Shown piece by piece: positions 58,690 through 64,000 of a DNA stretch of 64,000 bases. Every line of letters begins with the position of its first letter. The first letter of the stretch is position 1. The stretch lies in NCBI RefSeq assembly GCF_007829875.1, contig NZ_VIWV01000001.1, positions 4,868,501 to 4,932,500 on the forward strand, in the 5' to 3' direction. This stretch comes from Streptomyces capillispiralis. GTDB lineage: Bacteria; Actinomycetota; Actinomycetes; Streptomycetales; Streptomycetaceae. The notes beneath the pieces were generated by a model that saw only the letters and a program-made list of their open reading frames with translations, was not told the DNA's origin and searched no databases. Position numbers and translations under genes: made by a program.

Positions 58690-59571
58690 TCATTCCAGCG
58701 CCGCGTGGAGTATCGCGCCGGCATCGTCGGGCGAGCCCTGCTCGTGCAGGGTCAGGGCCACCTGCAGCACGTCCTGGTCGCCCTGGTCGCGGCCGTAGAC
58801 GTGGATCAGGTTGTCAGCGAGCTCGTCGTGCTGCTGCTGACGCAGAAGCAACAGCACTCCCGCCGTCTCAAGCGGGTTGAGGACTTCCGTGGAACGCCGC
58901 AGCAGCATGAGTGCGGCCTCTGCCCGGCCGTCGGCGTCGAGCCTTCCCGCTTGCGTCACCAGACCGCGTACGGCAGAAACATCTGTTCGCATCCGCTGCC
59001 GGTCCCCCTTGCGGCGGGGGACCGGCAGCGGACCTGATGGCGTCCGCGCCGCAAGACGGGCTTGCAAGCCGGCTCTGGTGGTCTTGAGTTCCTTGACCGC
59101 CTCTTTCAGAACGGCTACCTCGTCGCGCAGTGCCGCACGCTCCGACTCCACGGTCCGCAGTTGTTCAGTCAGGGCGTCGACCTCGGCCGCCAGGGCCCCG
59201 TTTCCGCGACGTCCCCGTTCCGCTTCCGCCTGCTTGTGGAGCAGTCTCAGCGTCTCCAAGGTCACGCCGACAGCATGGTCACCGCCAGCGTCGCGGCATG
59301 CTGCTCCGTACAGTGCTTCCACTATGGCCAGGTCTGGCATGGACTGTCCGCTCAGGAACCTGGACAAGGAGCTCTCGCAGCAGGGGATTCGGGCGGCCGC
59401 TTTCGCCTGAGTCAGCCGTGTTCCTGTGTGTCCGGCTGTTTTGTCCGGCAGTAAGTGTCGGCAGAGTTGTTGCAGGGCCTCAGCGAGATTCCGCATGTGC
59501 GGGCCCACTTCGCTGCGGAATCGCTTGTCTATCCAGGTGGGTCCGCCCGCGATAACCCCGTCACGTGCCAT
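58690..59571 (-). CDS. HTH and coiled-coil protein of unknown function
   Basis: A 293-aa protein. Residues about 50-85 contain an XRE-like HTH (LTQAKAAARIPCCESSLSRFLSGQSMP). A long coiled coil follows (AAEVDALTEQLRTVESERAALRDEVAVLKEAVKEL), then a helical, TPR-like C-terminus (AEAALMLLRRSTEVLNPLETAGVLLLLRQQQHDEL). It is probably a regulator that oligomerises. GGAGACGG precedes the ATG. It is divergent from the defence-like operon and could control it. Confidence 0.7.
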   Translation of the reverse strand: MARDGVIAGGPTWIDKRFRSEVGPHMRNLAEALQQLCRHLLPDKTAGHTGTRLTQAKAAARIPCCESSLSRFLSGQSMPDLAIVEALYGAACRDAGGDHAVGVTLETLRLLHKQAEAERGRRGNGALAAEVDALTEQLRTVESERAALRDEVAVLKEAVKELKTTRAGLQARLAARTPSGPLPVPRRKGDRQRMRTDVSAVRGLVTQAGRLDADGRAEAALMLLRRSTEVLNPLETAGVLLLLRQQQHDELADNLIHVYGRDQGDQDVLQVALTLHEQGSPDDAGAILHAALE

Positions 59572-59828
59572 GCCGTCTCCGTCTCGCTGTGCCGATAAGT
59601 CGCCCAACCATCTCTGGTGCTCCCGCCATTGTCCCCGGGGCGGCGGCTGTGGCCCTTGCTAATTGCTGAGCAAGCGTTCTAGGGATGGACGTCCATTCGG
59701 TTCGTAGTGGAAGACTGGAGACCGCTGGGAACCGCCAGATAGTGGGGGGCGTATTCCACTTGCATGCCGTTTGTTCTTGATGTGTGCATTCAAGGCGGTA
59801 TGTGACGTGAGCGATCCGGAGGCGCTAG

Positions 59829-60554
59829 ATGACGCTGCCGTCGTGGCAGATGAAGACGGACGGTAACCGGAAGGTCGGAAGCATGGCGCGTGCCGCGCTG
59901 TGGCTTCTGACCGAGGTGGGGGAGGGCAACATCTTCACGAAGGCCGAGCTGCGCTCCGCCTTTTCTGACGTCGCGCAGATCGACCGGCGCATCAGGCAGC
60001 TGCGTGACTACGGCTGGCGTATTGACGTCAGCCGCGAGGATCCGTCGCTGAAGCAGGACGAGCAGAGGTTCGTCTCCAGGGGGGCTGACGTCTGGATCCG
60101 TGGCCAGGCGAAGACTCCCAAGCACAAGAACAGCCTTACGGCGGCACAGCGGCAGAAGGTGTTTCAGGCGGACAGCTACCTGTGCCGGTCATGTGGCATC
60201 GCGGCCGGTGAGGAGTACGGAGACGACGACGTCACGCAGTCCGTGCTGAACATCGCGCGTCGCAAGGTGGTGCTGGCTGACGGGTCGGAGGAGTACCAGT
60301 TCGTCACCGAGTGCAAGCGGTGCGGCTCGGGAAGCGCCGACCGCGAGGTGAACCTGGGGGCGCTGCTTGAGCTCGTCGAGGACCTGTCCCCGATGGAGCG
60401 GCGGATTCTGGCCGGCTGGGTCGCTGCTGACCAGCGGTCACCGGAGCCGATCGAGCGGCTGTGGGGCCTTTACCGGACCTTGCCTGAGGAGGCCCGGAAG
60501 GCCGTTGCCGATGCGCTCGGCGACGCTGACGCGGCTGACGGCAAGAACGACTGA
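59829..60554 (+). CDS. Winged-helix and zinc-ribbon protein, HNH-like remnant
   Basis: A 241-aa protein that opens the operon. The N-terminus looks like a winged helix (FTKAELRSAFSDVAQIDRRIRQLRDYGWRID). Two CxxC pairs at C119-C122 (YLCRSCG) and C162-C165 (ECKRCGS) form a treble-clef zinc site of HNH nucleases, but the usual HNH His/Asn between them is not visible, so catalytic activity is doubtful. A helical tail follows. GGAGG lies 6 nt before the ATG. The second operon gene starts 34 bp after the stop. Confidence 0.7.
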   Translation: MTLPSWQMKTDGNRKVGSMARAALWLLTEVGEGNIFTKAELRSAFSDVAQIDRRIRQLRDYGWRIDVSREDPSLKQDEQRFVSRGADVWIRGQAKTPKHKNSLTAAQRQKVFQADSYLCRSCGIAAGEEYGDDDVTQSVLNIARRKVVLADGSEEYQFVTECKRCGSGSADREVNLGALLELVEDLSPMERRILAGWVAADQRSPEPIERLWGLYRTLPEEARKAVADALGDADAADGKND

Positions 60555-60588
60555 GCGCAGAACAGAGAAGACGGAGGGACGGGGAAAA

Positions 60589-62022
60589 ATGCTGCGGGAG
60601 TTTCCGCCGCCGCCGCGCGCGGCGGAGTTCAGCGAACTGATCAGAAAGAAGGTCCAGGAGGCCAAGGCCGCCGGCGGGACCAGGGAGACGGTCAAGGTCG
60701 ACTGGAACGAACAGCAGGCCCACGTCGAAGTGATCGACCTCCCGCTCAGCGGGCTGTACCTCAATCCGGGCACGCACAGGATCCGTGCTCAGCGGAGCCA
60801 CAACGCGGCCTCCGACGAGGCACTCGACAAGGACCCCTGGACCAAGGAGAGCCAGGACTACCTCACGTTTCTCCTCAAGGCCTCGCCCACTGACCCCAAC
60901 CTGCGCGATCCCGACTTCGACAAGCTGAAGGAAAGCCTGCACCAGTTCGGACAGAACGATCCCGGGCTCGTCACGCACCAGGGTGTGCTGGTGAACGGCA
61001 ATACGCGCGCGGTAGCGCTGCGGGACCTCCGTGTGCAGACGATGCGCGTGGGCGTACTCCCTGAGTCGTTCACCTGGGCGGACATCAACGCGGTGGAGCT
61101 TTCGCTCCAGCTGCGGATGGACCACCGCCGGGACTACACCTACATCAACCGGCTGCTCGCTATGGAAGAACAGGCATCGCTGGGCAGGACGCCTGAGCAG
61201 ATCGCCAAGGACTTCCGGATCCAGGTGAAGACCTACCACCAGGAGCGGTGGATCCTCAGCACCATCAAGGAGCTGATCGACCGGAGCAGGAGCGGCGGAG
61301 GCGTAGCGCTGCGGCTCGTTGACTGGGAGGGCGCCCAGGAGCGGCTCAAGGAGCTGCACCGGCTGTACGTGAAGCTGGAGGGCGTCGACCGGGACCAGGC
61401 GGAGGTCCTCAAGGAGTGGCGGCTGGCGGCGATCCTGCTCGACTTCTCCAAGACGGACGTCAGGCACATCGACGAGGACTTCCTGAAGGAGGATTACCTG
61501 GCGCACGCGCTGCCCGCTCCGCTCAGGACTGAGGGGTCCGCCACGGGAGAGGACTCCGTGTCGATCCCCGGGCTGGGACTGGCGGTTCCGGGTGCTTCCT
61601 CAGCGGTCTCGGAAGCGCGGGCGCTCAACGACCAGCTTCTCAGGGCGGCTGCCGCCGTGCGTACTACGGGAGCCGGCCTGGCCGACAGCGACAAGGAGAA
61701 GGGGCAGGCCGTACTCGACGACGCCAAGAAGGCGTTCGACGAGGCGATCGAGGTCGCGGGACGCAGCGCACGGCTGCGCAAGCGCAAGCAGCTCGCGCCA
61801 GCCCGGCTTGCTGAGGCGAGCGCGAGCATCGACCAGTGCGTGATGGACCTGGTGCAGGCCCGCACGTCCCGCAGCCTCGACGAAGAGGCCTTCGACGAAG
61901 CCGTACTGAAGTTGCGGAGCAGCCTGCGCAAGCTCGCGCAGCAGGCCGGCCGAGGACTGCCCACCCCTGGGGACGGGGTGTCCTGGCTGCTCAAGGCTGT
62001 GTCCTCGGAGGAGCCGCGGTGA
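60589..62022 (+). CDS. ParB-like (ParB/Srx fold) protein in a defence-like operon
   Basis: A 477-aa protein. Residues about 115-160 carry the ParB/Srx motif (FGQNDPGLVTHQGVLVNGNTRAVALRDL), where the NGNTR loop binds nucleotide in ParB and nuclease-type relatives. Helical, coiled segments follow (WADINAVELSLQLRMDHRRDYTYINRLLAMEEQ, LDEEAFDEAVLKLRSSLRKLAQQ). Such proteins occur with helicases and methyltransferases in restriction systems. GGAGGGACGGGG precedes the ATG. The helicase gene overlaps the stop codon by 4 bp. Confidence 0.82.
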   Translation: MLREFPPPPRAAEFSELIRKKVQEAKAAGGTRETVKVDWNEQQAHVEVIDLPLSGLYLNPGTHRIRAQRSHNAASDEALDKDPWTKESQDYLTFLLKASPTDPNLRDPDFDKLKESLHQFGQNDPGLVTHQGVLVNGNTRAVALRDLRVQTMRVGVLPESFTWADINAVELSLQLRMDHRRDYTYINRLLAMEEQASLGRTPEQIAKDFRIQVKTYHQERWILSTIKELIDRSRSGGGVALRLVDWEGAQERLKELHRLYVKLEGVDRDQAEVLKEWRLAAILLDFSKTDVRHIDEDFLKEDYLAHALPAPLRTEGSATGEDSVSIPGLGLAVPGASSAVSEARALNDQLLRAAAAVRTTGAGLADSDKEKGQAVLDDAKKAFDEAIEVAGRSARLRKRKQLAPARLAEASASIDQCVMDLVQARTSRSLDEEAFDEAVLKLRSSLRKLAQQAGRGLPTPGDGVSWLLKAVSSEEPR

Positions 62023-63833
62023 CGGATCTGACCGGAACCTCCCTGCGTCTCGGGTTCGACGAGACGCGGACCCGGGTCACCTTGAGGACCACCGACGAAT
62101 ACCGTCAGGACCTCGTGGAGCTGGCCGCCCGCTTCCGTACGGGCGGCCAGCTGGACCCGCTGAGCGCGTCAGTCGCGCTCGACGAGCTGCTCGCCAATCT
62201 CGGGGCTCTCAGTGGATGGCCTCATCACGCCGGTGTCGAGTGGGCTCCGGAACTGCGGGACCTCGTGGCCGGCGTCGTACAGGACGCCAACACCGTCAAG
62301 GCACGGCTCGCGGGGACGGAGCCGCGTGGTGAGGTCTCCCCGGACCAGGTGCCGCGCTTGCTGGGGGACACCTGGCAGGCGGAACTCAGTGAATTCCAGC
62401 GCAGGGACATAGCCAAGCTGCTGTCCCTGCAGCACGGGGCGAACTTCAGCGTGCCGGGTGCGGGCAAGACACGGGTGGGTTTGGCCGTGTACGCCGCGCA
62501 GAAGGAGCAGGGGAAGGTGAGCCGGCTCCTCGTGGTCTGCCCGAAGTCGGCCTACGAGTCCTGGCGGTACGAGACAGCGGTGTGCCTCAGGTACCCACTG
62601 CGCACACACGTGCTCGACGGGTCGATGGACCAGTGGGCCGAGGTCCTGATCGTGAACTACGAGCGGCTGGACCGGTCGCTGCCCAGGCTTGCCAGCTGGC
62701 TGAAGGCCGCATCCTCAATGATCATCCTCGACGAGGCGCACCGGATGAAGCTCGGTGCACGGGGCACGTACGGTGCCGCGTGCATGGCCCTGGGGCCACT
62801 GGCGGCACGACGGATGATCCTCACCGGTACGCCGGCCCCCAACGGCTCCAAGGACCTGGAGAACCTGCTGGGCTTCGTGTGGCCCGGACACGGGCAGCGC
62901 TCGGTGGTCCAGGCTGTGGCGGGGGGTGATCTCGCGTACGCCAGCTCTGTGCTTCGTCCCCTGTTCACCAGAACGACCAAGCAGGAGCTGGGCCTGCCGC
63001 CGATGCGGCTGAGGATGCGGTACGTCGATATGCCGCCGCTGCACCAGGAGATCTACGCCTCACTCGTAGGCGGTATGAGCAACGGCACAGCGAGGGACGA
63101 TCTCAGCGCGCTGGGCAAGACGGCGCTTCGGCTGCTGATGGCGGCGACGAGCCCCGCACTGCTTCTGGAGGGTGGCAGCAGGTATGAGCCTCTGGCGTAC
63201 CAGCTGCCGCCGCTGGACATCCCCCAGGGCAGCTCGCTGTACTCGTTGATGCAGAACCTCCCGGACTACGAGGTGTCGCCGAAGTACAAAGAAGCGGTGG
63301 CGATCGTGGCCGAGAACGCCGGGCGGGGCCGCAAGACGCTGGTCTGGACGACGTTCGTCCGAAGCCTGACGACCCTGGAACGGATGCTGGAGAAGTACGG
63401 TCCGGCCGTGGTCTACGGAGGCACCGCGGACCGGGACGAACAGCTGCGCCGCTTCCGCGAGGACCCCAGCTGCATGGTGCTGATCTCCAATCCGGCGACG
63501 CTGGGCGAAGGGATCAGCCTTCACCATGTCTGTCACGACGCCGTGTACGTTGACCGGGACTTCATGGCGGGACGTTTTCTGCAGAGCCTTGACCGCATTC
63601 ATCGCCTCGGTCTGGCACCGGACACGGACACGCGGGTCACCGTTCTTGCCGCACGGGACACCGTCGACGAGGTGGTGGAAGCGCGTCTCGACCAGAAGCT
63701 GGAGTTCATGGGGCGCATCCTGGACGACCCTACGGTGCAGCAGCTCGCTGACTTGGAGGAAGAACCCTCGGTCGCGGCAGGTCTCGCCCCCAGCGACATC
63801 GAAGCCTTGCTCCGGCACATGGGGACTAGGTAG
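62019..63833 (+). CDS. SNF2-type DEAD/DEAH helicase in a defence-like operon
   Basis: A 604-aa superfamily 2 helicase/translocase. Walker A is GAGKT (147-151), motif II DEAH (238-241), motif III LTGTP (268-272) and motif VI QSLDRIHRLG (about 522-531), all of SNF2/Rad54-type order. The N-terminal 120 residues are unrelated and may contact the ParB-like partner. The GTG overlaps the stop of the ParB-like gene, so the proteins are probably made in fixed ratio. The role is ATP-driven movement on DNA. Confidence 0.92.
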   Translation: MTDLTGTSLRLGFDETRTRVTLRTTDEYRQDLVELAARFRTGGQLDPLSASVALDELLANLGALSGWPHHAGVEWAPELRDLVAGVVQDANTVKARLAGTEPRGEVSPDQVPRLLGDTWQAELSEFQRRDIAKLLSLQHGANFSVPGAGKTRVGLAVYAAQKEQGKVSRLLVVCPKSAYESWRYETAVCLRYPLRTHVLDGSMDQWAEVLIVNYERLDRSLPRLASWLKAASSMIILDEAHRMKLGARGTYGAACMALGPLAARRMILTGTPAPNGSKDLENLLGFVWPGHGQRSVVQAVAGGDLAYASSVLRPLFTRTTKQELGLPPMRLRMRYVDMPPLHQEIYASLVGGMSNGTARDDLSALGKTALRLLMAATSPALLLEGGSRYEPLAYQLPPLDIPQGSSLYSLMQNLPDYEVSPKYKEAVAIVAENAGRGRKTLVWTTFVRSLTTLERMLEKYGPAVVYGGTADRDEQLRRFREDPSCMVLISNPATLGEGISLHHVCHDAVYVDRDFMAGRFLQSLDRIHRLGLAPDTDTRVTVLAARDTVDEVVEARLDQKLEFMGRILDDPTVQQLADLEEEPSVAAGLAPSDIEALLRHMGTR

Positions 63834-63872
63834 GTTCAATACTTTGGTTTCCCGGCTCGGCTTGATCTTGCT

Positions 63873-63893
63873 GGGCCGGGTTTGACCCGGCCC
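63873..63893 (+). terminator. Terminator after the helicase
   Basis: GGGCCGGG and CCCGGCCC form a perfect 8-bp stem with a 5-nt TTTGA loop, 39 bp after the stop. Confidence 0.6.
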
Positions 63894-64000
63894 CGTCTGC
63901 AGGTTTGGCTCCCGCGAGCAAGCGGAGTGGGAGACTCTTGGTGTCAAGAGACCGGTGATTGATCACGGCCACTTGACGGAACGACCCGTGAGCCAGACCA

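Noticed and set aside
63988..64000. Possible next gene starting GTG AGC CAG ACC at the right edge
   Set aside because: Only four codons are visible and the ribosome site is weak, so it cannot be supported.

Overview
The window is chromosomal DNA of a Streptomyces or close relative. Support comes from the very high GC with G/C at almost every third codon position, GTG and TTG starts, leaderless-looking genes, DasR-type operators on N-acetylglucosamine transport genes, a BldB/WhiJ-type XRE + DUF397 + ATP-binding trio, RDD/DUF2510 proteins and a hsp18-type small heat shock gene. Gene order from about 3 to 32 kb (hpd, nicotinate and clpS genes, amino-acid carriers, mec-cysO-cysM, nagE2-nagE1-nagF, rph, rdgB, bcp) matches my memory of the conserved core around SCO29xx of S. 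coelicolor. No search was possible, so family names rest on motifs read in the translations.

Layout. 0-3 kb: an osmoprotectant/choline ABC transporter operon (permease, ATPase, permease cut by the window edge) and an Lrp/AsnC regulator divergent from hpd. 3-16 kb: hpd, a TPR membrane protein with a repeat-built N-terminus, a GlcD-type FAD oxidase, two RDD membrane proteins, a secreted M6 metalloprotease with inverted repeats upstream, and the NAD salvage pair pncA/pncB with a perfect 29-bp palindrome before pncB. 16-21 kb: clpS-DUF2017, then an alanine/glycine symporter and an amino-acid permease that share a 46-bp upstream element. 21-24 kb: a complete CysO cysteine pathway (Mec protease, Cys-ending leader peptide, CysO carrier, CysM) followed by an Rv1339-like metallo-hydrolase; with rph and rdgB this resembles M. 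tuberculosis Rv1334-Rv1341. 24-27 kb: the GlcNAc phosphotransferase genes with DasR-type sites. 27-32 kb: rph, a lipoprotein, rdgB, tRNA-Leu(UAG), an HNH nuclease with four 44-residue repeats, bcp, small proteins and an SMR exporter. 32-47 kb: a class A penicillin-binding protein, a three-gene ABC exporter, an SGNH hydrolase, DUF445, an MFS sugar transporter, hsp20-DUF2267, a VOC protein, a hexapeptide acetyltransferase and a TetR regulator, with two minisatellites between genes.

From about 47 kb the content becomes accessory: a VOC remnant, a secreted hydrolase, a frameshifted membrane gene, an IS5-type element that replaces the end of an ATP-binding regulator, and two operons that look like immune or conflict systems. 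The first (48.6-51.2 kb, minus strand) encodes a small helical protein ending in a beta-type motif, a TPR protein starting with a matching motif, and a D-2-hydroxyacid dehydrogenase, all tightly coupled. This fits the bacterial amyloid-signalling layout of effector and receptor genes. The second (59.8-63.8 kb, plus strand) encodes a winged-helix/zinc-ribbon protein, a ParB-like protein and a SNF2-type helicase, and resembles a DNA-restriction or anti-phage module whose boundary may lie beyond the window.

These two operons are the best candidates for an undescribed system. The most informative regulatory observations are the cysteine leader peptide, the pncB palindrome, the TetR/SDR 54-bp palindrome and the 46-bp element shared by two amino-acid carriers.
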